Shown here: piece after piece, positions 37,129-49,862 of the stretch
Position numbering within the stretch: position 1 is the first letter of the stretch
Layout of the letters: every line of letters begins with the position of its first letter
Assembly: GCA_964017235.1 (NCBI GenBank)
Contig: OZ024929.1
Location: 28,145,464 to 28,209,463, forward strand
Reading direction: 5' to 3'
Length of the DNA stretch: 64,000 nt
Source: Sabellastarte sp. h YS-2021
Lineage: Eukaryota > Annelida > Polychaeta > Sabellida > Sabellidae
Translations under genes and position numbers: made by a program
Notes under the pieces: model-generated
What the model was told of the DNA's origin: nothing
What the model saw: the letters and a program-made list of their open reading frames with translations, nothing else
Database searches by the model: none

Positions 37129-38481
37129 CTGTGTGCACGGTATGAACACATTCAATATCAGTGTATCCTAGTTTCATTTAGTACCTGCACACTGACATAA
37201 GGAAATTAATGTGAATCATGTCATAAACATTTATATAAATCTTCCTTTTCATTTATGTAGGGTATGACATCACTTATTTTTGTGCCTGTGTTCATAGTAC
37301 AGCTTTTCATATGGCTGGTAACTTATCTCCAGTCTCTCACTCTGTGCCATGAAGAAAGTCGGAGTATTTCTAGACCCTTACAGGAAACCTGTATGTCATA
37401 GGTCTATATCCTAACTTGTGCTGGTCAGCATTCATACTAGGTGAAGAGCAACATGCATGTATAAAGGATCTTGACCAAGTGTACCATCTCAATAACATTC
37501 TGTTCTGAAACAATGTTAATATTATCATACTATCAGATAATATAAACAAGTCCACTGCCTCAGCAGTTGTTGCTCGCCTGTTATGCAATAGACACAATTG
37601 ACATGAAATCAGTATCTGAGAAGAAGCTATGGGTCAGCTGATTCTTCTGGTTTTAGAATGTACAGTTACAATAAATATAAACCTCCGCAAATATATGAGA
37701 CAAAAGATGTTTTTGTAATTTTTAATGTGTGCACTTTCTTAGACCCTGTGGATCCAAAATTTCACAAAATAACTCTACCTCACACTGTTTATGAAATAAA
37801 AAAGATTTTATATATTCTTTTCTACTATGTACAGAATTACCTCTACTATTCCTTTATAAGTGTAATCTTCCTCTCCTAATGTGTTCAGTTGATGTAAAAG
37901 TCTAAAAATGTGATGATAATGGATTTATATACATGTATTAGGGGTAACATCGATCTGCGCAAGTGAAACTCGATTTTTTGAAAACGTCAATATTTTCACC
38001 ATCTTAGGCTTAGACTTCACCCAACACAACAGATATATCTGAAATTTTCAAAAATATACTGCATTTTTACTATATTCTGGCTTAAATCAAGGAAGATTTA
38101 ACTTAAATTATTTCGCGAAAGCCATTTCCAGGTTAAAGTTTCGGCTAAGGTACGGTTATGTAAAATATTTTCTATTAATCAAACAAAATACTTTATCCCG
38201 AAAATTACTCAAGTTTAACACTTTAACTCAAGTTCAACTCGCTTCTAACAAGTGATGCTCCATCTGCCATTTTAGCTGGCAATCCCACCACTAATGTATA
38301 CAGAAGGACCCTGTCAAATCACAATGGATCACAGTCACACACGTCTACTCAACCACAAATTCATACTAACATGGCACCTGTCAATGGGAAAGGCGCACTT
38401 CAGACTTATCCTACTGAAAAAAAGACTGAATTGTAGTTTGAAATAGAGTTCGACTTGAAAGGAATTTGTGTGTGTACTTAC
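37129..38481. other. INTS10 intron between exons f and g
   Basis: AT-rich intron of 1353 bases on the minus strand. Short frames on both strands have no recognised motifs. Confidence 0.6.
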
Positions 38482-38560
38482 TCAGAGGGCGTATTTTGAC
38501 TTGGTACAACAGCATTAATAAGAATGAGAGGAACAGTGCTGGAACTACCACCTCCATGTC
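38482..38560 (-). CDS. Integrator complex subunit 10, exon f
   Basis: A 79-base minus exon between acceptor TTTTTAG and donor GTAAGT. It completes a Gly codon with exon e and reads HGGGSSSTVPLILINAVVPSQNTPS before a split codon. The VPLILI stretch matches the VPLVLLEDV segment of vertebrate INTS10. It is too short to recognise alone; order, phase and that motif place it in the gene. Confidence 0.75.
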
Positions 38561-38744
38561 CTAAAAATATATATCAAAACAGGACCATGAAAATATGTCT
38601 GTAATGACCACTTCCATGTCTTCAAAATATATAAACATAAGTCCTTTCCAGTATTCACTAAAATTGTTAGAATACTATTGCTCCAAGAAGTTGTTTTGGC
38701 TCATGAATTTCAAGAAAAAATTCCTAAGAATAATAAGGAATACT

Positions 38745-41345
38745 AATAAGAGTATTTTTATTTTTAATTGTAATTCTAATTCTAATTGGACCTTTAGAGT
38801 GCTTAATCTCTTCATACAAGAGGACCCTAAGGTGCAACAAAACCAAACAAGAGGGTCAAAGATGCCCTAAAAGGTGAGTTGCGCAGGCAGTAATAAGGTT
38901 AGCGACTGCTGTAATTACATTTAGAAACAAGGAAAGAAATGTTAGGTCATCCAGTTAAGGTGAACGTGTTAGGTGTGGTAAGAAATGTAAAACTTGTAAT
39001 CTAGGTTACATAATTGTATCTATGCTATAAACAGACAAACAAAAGAACAGAATTACGCCAATTTCAAAAGCAACTTAGCTATGATGGTGATCTATCTCCC
39101 TGTCAAGTTTGAATTCAATTGGACAAAGCGTTTTTGAGTTAGAGTCCGGAAACGGAAATGTTGCCGGACAAACTAACGGACAGAATTACACCGATTTTTA
39201 AAGGAACCTAGCAATGATGGTGATCTATCTCCCTGTCAAGTTTGAATTCGATTGGACAAAGCATTTTCAAGTTAGAGTCCGGAAACAGAAATGTTGACAG
39301 ACAGACAAATGGACAAAAAACGGACTAACGAACTGACGGAATTACACCAATTTTGAAAGGAACCTAGCTATGATGGTGATCTATCTCCCTGTCAAGTTTG
39401 AATTTGATTGGACAAACCGTTTTCGAGTTAGAGTCCGGAAACGGAAATTTTGACGGATTTCGAGTTAGAATCTGGAAACGGAAATGTTGACGGACAGACA
39501 AACGGACAAACAAACGGGCGGAATTACACCAATTTCGAATGGAACCTAGCTATGATGGTTATCTATCTCCGTGTCAAGTTTGAATTCGATTGGACAAACC
39601 GTTTTCGAGTTAGAGTCCGGAAACGGAAATTTTGATGGATTTCTAGTTAGATTCCGGAAACGGAAATGTTGACGGACAGACAAACAGACAAATGAAGGGG
39701 CGGAATTACACCAATTTCGAAAGGAACCTAGCTATGATGGTGATCTATCTCCCTGTCAAGTTTGAATTCGATTGGACAAACCGTTTTCGAGTTAGAGTCC
39801 GGAAACGAAAATTATGACGGATTTTGAGTTAGAGTCCAGAAACTGAAATGTTGACGGACAAACGAACAGACGGAATTACACCAATTTCGAAAGAAACCTA
39901 GCTATGATGGTGATCTATCTCCCTGTCAAGTTTGAATTCAAATGGACACACAGCTTTTGAGTTAAGAGTCCGGAAACAGAAATTTTGACGGGTTTCTAGT
40001 TAGAGTCCGGAAACAGAAATGTTGACAGACAGACAAATGGACAAACAAATGGACAGAATTACACCAATTTTGAATGGAACCTAGCTATGATGGTTATCTA
40101 TCTCCGTGTCAAGTTTGAATTCGATTGGACAAACCGTTTTCGAGTTAGAGTCCGGAAACGGAAATTTTGATGGATTTCTAGTTAGATTCCGGAAACGGAA
40201 ATGTTGACGGACAGACAAACAGACAAATGAAGGGGCGGAATTACACCAATTTCGAAAGGAACCTAGCTATGATGGTGATCTATCTCCCTGTCAAGTTTGA
40301 ATTCGATTGGACAAACCGTTTTCGAGTTAGAGTCCGGAAACGAAAATTATGACGGATTTTGAGTTAGAGTCCAGAAACTGAAATGTTGACGGACAAACGA
40401 ACAGACGGAATTACACCAATTTCGAAAGAAACCTAGCTATGATGGTGATCTATCTCCCTGTCAAGTTTGAATTCAAATGGACACACAGCTTTTGAGTTAA
40501 GAGTCCGGAAACAGAAATTTTGACGGGTTTCTAGTTAGAGTCCGGAAACAGAAATGTTGACAGACAGACAAATGGACAAACAAATGGACAGAATTACACC
40601 AATTTTGAATGGAACCTAGCTATGATGGTTATCTATCTCCGTGTCAAGTTTGAATTCGATTGGACAAACCGTTTTCGAGTTAGAGTCCGGAAACGGAAAT
40701 TTTGATGGATTTCTAGTTAGATTCCGGAAACGGAAATGTTGACGGACAGACAAACAGACAAATGAAGGGGCGGAATTACACCAATTTCGAAAGGAACCTA
40801 GCTATGATGGTGATCTATCTCCCTGTCAAGTTTGAATTCGATTGGACAAACCGTTTTCGAGTTAGAGTCCGGAAACGAAAATTATGACGGATTTTGAGTT
40901 AGAGTCCAGAAACTGAAATGTTGACGGACAAACGAACAGACGGAATTACACCAATTTCGAAAGAAACCTAGCTATGATGGTGATCTATCTCCCTGTCAAG
41001 TTTGAATTCAAATGGACACACAGCTTTTGAGTTAAGAGTCCGGAAACAGAAATTTTGACGGGTTTCTAGTTAGAGTCCGGAAACAGAAATGTTGACAGAC
41101 AGACAAATGGACAAACAAATGGACAGAATTACACCAATTTTGAAAGGAACCTAGCTATGATGGTGATCTATCTCCCTGTCAAGTTTGAATTCAATTGGAC
41201 AAACCGTTTTCAAGTTAGAGTCCGGAAACGGAAATTTTAGCGGATAGACAAACGGACAAAAAACTGACAAACGGACGGAATTACACCAATTTCAAAAGGA
41301 ACCTAGCTATGATGATGATCTATCTCCCTGTCATTGGTTACATGC
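38745..41345. repeat. Tandem array with 535-bp higher-order period
   Basis: From about 39050 the sequence is built of monomers of about 150-200 bases carrying GAATTACACCAATTT, CCTAGCTATGATGG, CTATCTCCCTGTCAAG and TTAGAGTCCGGAAAC. From 39486 three consecutive units of 535 bases (starts 39486, 40021, 40556; landmark GAAATGTTGACRGACAGACA), each of three monomers, are almost identical; a further partial unit starts at 41091 and diverges. Flanking 38745-39050 looks like unique or 5'-flank sequence. No coding; the 61-residue frame at 39450 is a by-product. Confidence 0.75.
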
Positions 41346-41399
41346 AACCCGCCTAAAAAGCAGTCGACCAAATTTCAGTATCCAGAGACAGAAGAGGGG

Positions 41400-43070
41400 T
41401 TAAGCACCACAGAGAAAACCAGGGGATGATCCAGGCTAAGGTGGGTATGGTCTGGTGTACAGGTAGGTTTTCAGCTGTTTTCTGGAAGAGGCTAGGGAGG
41501 ATGTGGCACTAATCTCATCTCGCACAGCATTCCAAAGAGTGGGAGCATCAAAAGCAAAACTATTTCCAAACTGTTTGACAGATTGATGAACAGAAGGGTA
41601 GAACTTTGGAATGACAAGGAAATTGCCACTACTTAGACTGCGCCTGGTACTATAAGAACTGCTGTAGGAAGAAAGATATGGAGCAAAATACCTAGGAAAA
41701 CCTGTGTGAAGAAATTTGTACACAAGTGTGGCTGTTTTAAACACTATGCACTGTTCAACAGGAAGTCAATGCAATTTCTTAGAACAGGAGTTATACTGGT
41801 GTATCGACTGGTGTTTGATACAATTCTGGCTGCACTATTTTGGATGCACTGTAATTTACGTAGATTGAATTTGGAGAGGCTCCTGAAAAGTGAGTTGCAG
41901 TAATACAACCGACTACTAACAAGAGCATTAGCCACAAGTACAGAAACATCATGAGTAAGAAACCGCCTGACATGTCTGAAATCACGGAGTTTCACAAAAC
42001 AACTTTTGCAGACATTCTGAACATGCTTGGACAACGAAAAATCTGAATCGAACCACACACCCAAATTCTTGACTGAGTGAACAGGGCAGACTGGACTGCC
42101 CAAGATGTCAACAGGAAAACATGCTTTCAACTTGTCCCTCTGTCTCTTCGAACCAAAGATGATAAACTTAGTCTTGTTAGGATTCAACTTGAGCTTAGTA
42201 GTAGACATCCGCTCTTTAACATCATTTAGGCACCTGTTCAAAGGCAGCAGATGCATCTTCTGGGATAAATGCACATAAACTTAGCTGTCATATGCATAAA
42301 ATTGAGACTTTATCCCTTTATATTTACTGATAATCAAAGTGAGGGGGTGGTGTACAATGAGAACAACAGAGGGCCCAGGACAGAGCCTTGGGGGACACCA
42401 AATAGGAGTTTACAAACCTGTGACAAAGTAGAACCAATTTTTATTGACTGATAATGGTATGTTAGGTAGGAAGTGAACCATTTCAGAACAGAGCCACTGA
42501 CGCCAAACCAAATACTGAGACAACTAAGAAGAGTGGAATGATCTATGGTATCGAAAGAGGCAGACAAGTCGAGCATTACTAAGGCAGTGGGTTCACCTCT
42601 TGACAAAGATAAGTGAACTTCATTTTTTATGGAGAGAAGAGCTGTCTCAGTTGAGTGACCAGCTTTATAAACCAACTGGTACGGGTTGTCTAAGTTATGG
42701 ACATGGATATGTTCTAACAGCTGCTTAGCAACCACATGTTCTACCAGTTTTTAAATGAAACTGAGGCCAGATACAGGGCGATAATTCTTGAGGTCGTCTG
42801 AAGGAAGATTTGCCTTTTTAATAAGAGGAGTGACCACAGCAGTTTTGAAGACATCAGGGATGCAACCCTCCTTAAGCAAGCAGTTGACCAGCTTTGTAAA
42901 CAATGGTAGCAGTATATCAATGCATTCCTTGATCAGAGATGTCAGCCAAGGATCTAACAGGCAGGATTTTGTCGGTGACATTTTAATTATTTTATCAACA
43001 GCATCTTCAGAAACTTGCCTTAAGACAGTATTTTTGGAGGATCTCAAGGAGGGTGAACCTCATTTTTAGT
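41400..43070 (-). mobile_element. 5'-truncated, inactive LINE of CR1/Rex1 type
   Basis: On the minus strand the order is a pre-RT block (SPTKSCLLDPWLTSLIKE, LKNYRPVSGLSF), fingers/palm (FDTIDHSTLL, GVPQGSVLGPLLFSLY), the active-site region, a post-RT region (KLKLNPNKTKFIIFGS, VKNLGVWFDSDF) and the C-terminal part (KTATLVYKFLHTGFP, LWNAVRDEI) ending at a stop near 41436. The catalytic box reads YAYD instead of YADD (42287-42298) and is followed by a TAA stop (42281-42283). Another stop lies at 42751-42753, the frame shifts near 42335, and the LHWLPV box near 41770 also has a stop. The endonuclease half is missing, so the copy is dead. It lies in an INTS10 intron in sense with INTS10. Confidence 0.82.
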
Positions 43071-44300
43071 GCCAGAGGAAGCGAAAGTGACTTGATTTTA
43101 TGACTGATTTGGGTTTAACATCACTTTTAAAACATTACATAAGATATTACAATGGGTAGTTGAAGGGATGGAGCAAAGCTGAGCATACTAGATGGTCAAC
43201 ATTCTGCAATGCATACCTAGCACCCAGCATTTTTTATATAGAAGTCCATAAATAATATTATAGGAATAACCTCCAACAAACCATGGTATATGCAGAATTT
43301 TTCCATGGTTTGAGGCAATAAACCCCTCAGACTGCATCTTCCGGTTTTCCAATTTTAACCATGAACATTTTCTCAATTAGCCAATCAGAATCGTGAACAC
43401 AGCCATGCCATGTTAGAATTACATGCTTATGAACTACTAACATAGTTACAACTTTTTGCAGCTATTGCATGCAATGTGTCATTAAAATTCTAAAAATTCT
43501 CAGGAGTTGAATTTTGACCCATGACAATAAATCAACAACTCTGAACATAATTATTGTCTTAATGCTGGCCATTGTGAGTTAACCTTGCTTAAAACTAATT
43601 AATATTTGTCATTCTAACGTTTTCATAAGTGATATATAAACCATGAATTATATGTCACATTTGTATTAAAGAAAAGAACATGACACAACATTAACAATTC
43701 AATATAGTATTCAGGAAAAGTGGCCAGTCATAAAACACAGTTTCATGTGTTTGTTTTATGCATTCCAGCATTCATTATTACTTAGAATAGTACCACAGAG
43801 TTTATACCATTGTTAAGTTACATCATACATTTAATTTTATCTAAATCTTCTGTCTGGAATATATATGCAACCTTTAAAGTATGGGGAAATATCTTTAATA
43901 TGTGCAGATATTTAACACACACTTATTTAGATGTAAAAAAGGTCAAACATCAGGCATTCAGTATACTGTAGATGTGTGTGCAGTGGCAGATCAATGACAT
44001 ACTGAAACTTGGGAGCTAGACTAAATAGTAGACCTTATCTAACAGTATAAATAGCTCTCTGTAACAAAGTGTAAAAAAATAACTCTGTCTACTTGGAGAG
44101 TTATATACTTTCTGAGTGGGTTGGTATAATTCAAAGCTGGTATTATGAGGATATTCATTAACACATTTCTACACATAACATGCAGCTGACAACAATGCTT
44201 TGACTCTGGCGGATGAATTATAATACATTCTGAGTGGAGATTTGTTCCTAAATATTCCAGCAGTAGATTTTCATTGCTAGTTTTACCAGACAATTGAACA
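43071..44300. other. INTS10 intron, upstream of the SDR gene
   Basis: AT-rich, no coding evidence. It should contain the promoter and any 5' UTR of the plus-strand SDR gene; the last few hundred bases show no clear TATA box or CpG-rich segment. Confidence 0.5.
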
Positions 44301-45323
44301 ATGTTTAATTTTCATCTGTTTAAGCTAGAAGTAAAAATTGGAGAGAATTTCTGGGTAACTGTAGCAGGGACTACAGGCTCTATTGTTTGTTGTTACCTTA
44401 TCTACAGGTACATCTCAAGCAAGAGATATGTGAAGGATACCAGTAAAAAGTGTGTATTTATCACTGGTTGTGATAAAGGTTTTGGTAGACTACTAGCTAA
44501 ACGCTTGGATTCTATGGGTGTACCAGTTTTTGCAGGGTGTCGTACTAATGAGGCCAAACTTAGCCTGCAGAAGGAATGTTCCCCTTCACTTCAGCCTTTA
44601 GTGCTAGACATAACTTCCTCTCAGGATATTGCACAAGCAGCAGAATTTGTGAAGTCAAATCTCTCTGCACCAAGTGACCTCTGGGCAGTGGTCAACAGTG
44701 TGGGCATAATAGGAACAGGTGGGCCTGTAGAGTTTCAAAAGAGGCTGGACTTTGAGGAAGTGATGCAAGTCAACTTCCTGGGTATGGTGGATGTTAATAA
44801 CGCCTTTTTTCCGTTAATAAAGAGAAGCCGAGGACGAATTGTGAACATGTGCAGCATGGTAGCGAAGTCACCCACTCCACTCAATGTGGCTTATGTAGCC
44901 AGTAAGTACGCAGTACTGGGGTACTCTGTGGCATTAAGGAGAGAAAAGGCCATGTGGGGGATATCTGTGTCCACAATAATGCCCAGTTTATACAGCACAG
45001 AGAGCATAAATATGGACAAAATACGCACACTGAGGAGAAGACAATGGCAAGAGGTGTCTGAGGAAGTAAAAGAGGAATATGGCGAAGGATTCGATGGAGA
45101 ACATTTGAAAAGGTTAGAAAGAATGAAGACTAACATGTCAATACACAATATGACGTCAGTGATCGATGCCACGGAGCATGCCCTGTTCTCAGTCTCTCCA
45201 CAGAAAAACTACATGGTGGGCAGAGGCACTGGCATGCTAGCAGTGCTGGAGAGCCTGCCATCTGTTATGGACTGGGTTTCAAGTAAAACAATGGACATCC
45301 ACCCAAAGGCATTGGAAAAATAA
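44301..45323 (+). CDS. Short-chain dehydrogenase/reductase, RDH/17beta-HSD (SDR9C)-like
   Basis: A 340-residue protein in one exon. An N-terminal hydrophobic segment (about 18-36) suggests an endoplasmic-reticulum or mitochondrial membrane anchor. The Rossmann cofactor motif is TGCDKGFG (55-62), followed by LDI near 102 and NSVG (132-135) where most members have NNAG. The catalytic set is N158, S185, Y198 and K202 (YVASK). TGxDxGFG, the length of about 320-340 and the C-terminal region (WSSKTMDIHP-like) point to the retinol/steroid dehydrogenase branch (RDH16, DHRS9, HSD17B2/6 kin). Likely reaction: NAD(P)-dependent oxidation or reduction of a hydrophobic alcohol/ketone; substrate unknown. 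The start is the first ATG in frame, with the anchor after it. It lies within the INTS10 intron on the opposite strand and has no intron in its coding region, unlike vertebrate relatives; a retrocopy origin is possible. All catalytic residues are intact. Confidence 0.85.
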   Translation: MFNFHLFKLEVKIGENFWVTVAGTTGSIVCCYLIYRYISSKRYVKDTSKKCVFITGCDKGFGRLLAKRLDSMGVPVFAGCRTNEAKLSLQKECSPSLQPLVLDITSSQDIAQAAEFVKSNLSAPSDLWAVVNSVGIIGTGGPVEFQKRLDFEEVMQVNFLGMVDVNNAFFPLIKRSRGRIVNMCSMVAKSPTPLNVAYVASKYAVLGYSVALRREKAMWGISVSTIMPSLYSTESINMDKIRTLRRRQWQEVSEEVKEEYGEGFDGEHLKRLERMKTNMSIHNMTSVIDATEHALFSVSPQKNYMVGRGTGMLAVLESLPSVMDWVSSKTMDIHPKALEK

Positions 45324-46570
45324 CACGACTGTCTGTGCATTCTACTCATCCCAAACAGTCACTACGGATTACATGAGATAAGGAATGTTGATAACCCAGT
45401 CAGTTTCTGGTTTGTTGTTACCCAGTGCAGATGTGTTTTTCTCCAGAGTGTGTGTAGCCTTACTTTCAGTTGGATACAATATTCATTGGATATTCTGCTA
45501 ATTGTGTTCCTTCTGAGGATATACTCTGTGATAAAAAACTTGTGGTTGGATACAATATTCATTGGATATTCTTGTTAATTTCAGTATTGCTCATTGATAT
45601 CATGTTTTTGTCATGATTTTTGACAGTTTGTACTACAAACTGTAACTGAGTATTCACTCTGTTTATCTTCAACTGTACTACAGTTGGGTTAAGTCGGTAC
45701 TACAGTTGGGTTAAGTCGGTAGTTGTGATATTGGTAATACCATATTGCAAAGTTTATACTGCAAAATTATACAGAGTATTGCTCTGTGCCCAAAGTATAA
45801 TGCCTGACTCAGAGCTTAGTACAGAGGGGGAATATACCCGTATCTTTAACCATAAAGTGGTTGTACTGAGGGGAATGCACCCATGAGTATCTTCAACTGT
45901 AATGCAGTTGTACTGAGGGGAATGCACCCATGAGTATCTTCAACTGTAATGCAGTTGTGCTGAGGGGAATTCACCCATGAGTATCTTTTACCGTAATGCA
46001 GTTGTGCCGTGGTGGAACGGTTGTGCTGAGGGGGAATGCACCCGTGAGTTTTTAACCATAATGTCGTAGTGATATTTTAATTCTCATACTCTTCACTTTG
46101 TACAACAACCTTTTGCAGAGTATTGCTGTTTTTTATCATTAGCTGTAATGCAGTTGTGACATTTTTATTGTATAAATATGTTGGACAGCAAACTTATGCA
46201 GAGTATCACTCTATTAATTATAATGCAGTTGAAATGTTCATTGTGACATATTCAACAGTTTTTATAGCACATGTTTGCAGAATATTGCTCTGTTTATCCT
46301 TTTTGATAACAGATATGCAGATATCACATTTATACTGTCATAGCACTGCTTTATTGTCACTATAATGACTCAGAACTTAGTGCTCAGGGTGTGCAGCTAT
46401 GGTCCTTCTATTAGTGATAGTGACAATGTCTAGATACAATTAATTACAATATGTGTACTTTGATGTCCTTGGTACCTTAGACAAGGCTTGGCAGAACATA
46501 ACGCAAACTTGGTTTGGTGTAATGTCTTTCACATAAGAACAATAAATTATTTGATTAGATGGTATGAGTG
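45324..46570 (+). other. Probable 3' UTR of the SDR gene with 47-bp tandem repeat
   Basis: An AATAAA at 46541-46546 is a candidate polyadenylation signal. Between about 45840 and 46060 a unit of 47 bases (TTGTACTGAGGGGAATGCAC, starts 45861, 45908, 45955 and a diverged one near 46020) is repeated, and shorter echoes (TACTACAGTTGGGTTAAGTC) occur at 45670-45720. At 45338-45403 there is a segment related to the foldback element at 49863-50129 (TTACATGAGATAAGGAATG...AACCCAGTCAG). Confidence 0.55.
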
Positions 46571-49500
46571 ACAGTTTTGGCACAGTTTATGCCACTGGGG
46601 TTACAGTTAAACCCAAACTACATTCTGAATCACTGTCTATTTTGAAGATCATTAAAACAAACCCAAATTATTGCAAAACAGGTAGCATGTCTCAGGCCTG
46701 GGAATTGTGGTAATCTTGGACTATTACAGCCATTACCACTACTAATACTCAGATGACTTAAATAGTGGTCCTACAATTCCTGTTATTGATAGTTATTTGG
46801 GATGACCTGAAACACAAAATGATGTGTGACCTTGAGCAGATCTTAACAGAGAGGCTGCTGTCCAAATGATGGAAAAAAAAAAACCAATGGAACCCTTTGG
46901 CCACAAAGAACATAAGGAACAGTGGCTCAGCAAGGGCAAGAAATATGCCATTCAGGATAACAAATAAAAGCCCACGACTCAATAGAAAATCAAACCCTCT
47001 GGCTGTTATACATATCAATTGAATGATTCATATACCATAACACAAATGTGCAGTGCCAGGTTTTGTAATGAATATCATTCAGGTTTCCCATGTGGAAACA
47101 GCCAATTGTGAAAAAAAAAAAAGCAACTATTTGCCTATGCTATGGGAAACAGAAATTCTTAAAACAAAAGTGCAAATTTGAAGAAAAAACAATGTTTTAC
47201 AGATGAATGATCCAGTTATTATATCTGTTTCCACTGAAATAAATATTGTGTTACATATTCATTCTATTGAACATTGTAATAGAGACCATGCAGTTTCCAC
47301 TGTAATAGGTTCTTGAGACCAATGAAAGACTGTACAAACAGAACTTGAAGACATTTGTAATATCATCAGCTATACCAATGAATGATCCTGCAAGGCTGGT
47401 CATCCCTTCTTTTGCCCATTATGCTGTACCTGTCAATAGCCAGGATCAAAAGTACATACAATTCAAGTATGTTCCAAGCATTAAAAATACATTTAGTGTT
47501 CCTACATTTGTTGTTATATTGTGGTGAAGTATCTTTAACACCTGGAAATGTGGAAACTGTAAATCTAAGATGCCATGCTTTATTAAACAACGCAGACTGC
47601 AGCACAGTGACAAAACCATTACAATCAAACCATGGAAATTATGTTCCACTACGGGTCTTTGCCACGCTGCAACACTTGCACTAAACTGTATGAAGAAACT
47701 GTTTATATTATGCATGTGTAGTACTTACCAGGCAGATGTGAAAAAAAAAAAAAATTCTCTTACATGATTCCTATAAATAATGAATCAGTTTGATTGGCCT
47801 TAATTAAGGCTCATGTTTGTAAACACCTGTACACAGAAATTTGGTATCCGTGAATCACCCATGCATCTTGGGAGATGTAAGCTCAGCACACATATGTCTA
47901 AGCCATATGCTTGTTTAAAACCTAGTGCACATACTATATAACAGTACATTTGCAAACTGAACATTTTCTATATATTTTCCCTAATTTTGCAAAGACACTT
48001 GACCCCTTACAAAGGCTAGAGATTAAGTTGCTCTTACAGGGAAATTTCACACAAAATAAAGCATCTATGTATTGACATGTTAAGTGATACAATTTGTGTT
48101 CTATGCTTTGAACTGAAGGCTGCTTCTTTGAGTTTGCAATCTTTTTGTAAACATTAACATGTCAAGATCCATCTGGATAGTGTCAACACTGCTGTTTATC
48201 TCAGAGAAACGGGGCAGTGTAAGGCAAACAAGTTAATGACATTGAATGACATATGCTATTCATTGCCAAAGAAAGACACTTGTGCTTAAGTTCTGCTTAT
48301 ATAAAAGGCTCTCTTAATTTCGTAGCAGTTGCTTACGCATCACCTTAACATGAAAAATCAACCCAATAGTTTTCATGCAAATATTGTCACTGTTGAAGAT
48401 ACTTGCTAGACTGCCTCAATTGCTTACAGAGATAGATTGCCTAAATTGCTTACAGAATAAAAATGTAGATTCGAAACTTTGTAAACTTTTATAACATGTA
48501 TAAGTTAAATGTTCAACATTTTATCTGAGGTTTCTGCAACAGATGTATTCACTTAAGCCTGGAATTATGTTAACTTTTATTCTTCAACTTTTCCATTTGT
48601 AATGTATTACAAAACATCAGTGAAGTGCATGAGCATGCTACAGAGGTCACTGCAGTTCACCTTTTGAACATCACATTTTTTCCCTACCTCATTGGGAATG
48701 TTCATATGGTTCCTGGGTTTATTGATAGAAGAGCAAGATTGGGCAGCTCACATTTCAACTACAAATATGAAGCCCACTAAATCACAAACTGCAGTTTCTA
48801 CAATGTATCAGATCCCAAAATCCCTGCCAAAAAAAAAGGAGTTTCTCAAGACGCTACACTTTCACAAGATGCAAAAACTATTATATAAGGTCCTGAGGGA
48901 TTTACACTCAAAACCAGTGTTATGGCCACATCAATAAATTGATGCACTATTGTTCTGAAATGGGTATATCTACTTTTCTTCATCTATAAATAAATAAACA
49001 AATGTTTCCCTTAAATATTTTACAATGACAATTGGTGAAGGCTAACTGGCAATATTTTATGACGGCATTTCTCAAATTGCCTGCCTTCTTACCACTGTAC
49101 AGGATTACAGTCAAGGGGGTACTTTACAGGCTATCCAAGAATCTTGTTACATGTTCACATGTTTCTAGTATTATTGTATTAACATTTCCAGATGATGCAT
49201 GTTTCTGATTGTCCAAATAGAAATAACTGATACTTATTGTGTAATATATATTGACAGTTTACCAAAGGACCTTGTTGTACAAATTATCTTCTTTGTGAAG
49301 TTGGCATGGATGTCCAAAAACCAAACAAGTGACACTGCCTGCATAATGTACACTGTACATTGAAAATTTATGAAAAACTGCTGTATGCAAATGTGTTCCC
49401 ATGTGTTTTGGTGCACACAGACACTTTGTGTGTAAAAACTGTTCCTCGCAAATGGTATAGTGGTATATTGTGACATTTTCAACCAATCTGTTCAAAAAAA

Positions 49501-49828
49501 AAAAAAAAAAAAAAATAATAAATAAATAAATAAATAACAAATAAATAAATACATAACAATAAATAAAATATAAAATAAGCCGGGCCCAACATAACACCTC
49601 TTACCATGTTTACCATGTGTATCTGTGTTAGTAAGCAAGTACTACTACCTTTAGGAAGATTGCATGGACAATGTTTGTCAAAACCTATTGCCTCTGTTTA
49701 TAGGTATACTTATAACTCATATTATCAGTTTACATATAAATACATTGTCTACTTGTATGTTTCATTTATCATGTGTGGAACATCTGCCCTTGTATCTTAA
49801 CAGTGGCTCCATGGCTACTTTCAAATCT
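46571..49828. other. INTS10 intron, no recognised feature
   Basis: AT-rich non-coding DNA with small A runs (for example near 46875, 47110 and 47740) and an (AAAT)n microsatellite at about 49497-49570. Short frames on both strands were checked and none is supported as a gene. Confidence 0.5.
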
Positions 49829-49862
49829 CATGTAATCCGTAGTGACTGTTTGGGATGAGTAG

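Noticed and set aside
42788-43069. 93-codon plus frame
   Set aside because: Antisense shadow of the LINE reverse-transcriptase region.
49259-49597. 112-codon minus frame rich in F, Y and I
   Set aside because: It arises from the (AAAT)n and poly-A tract at 49497-49570 read on the other strand.
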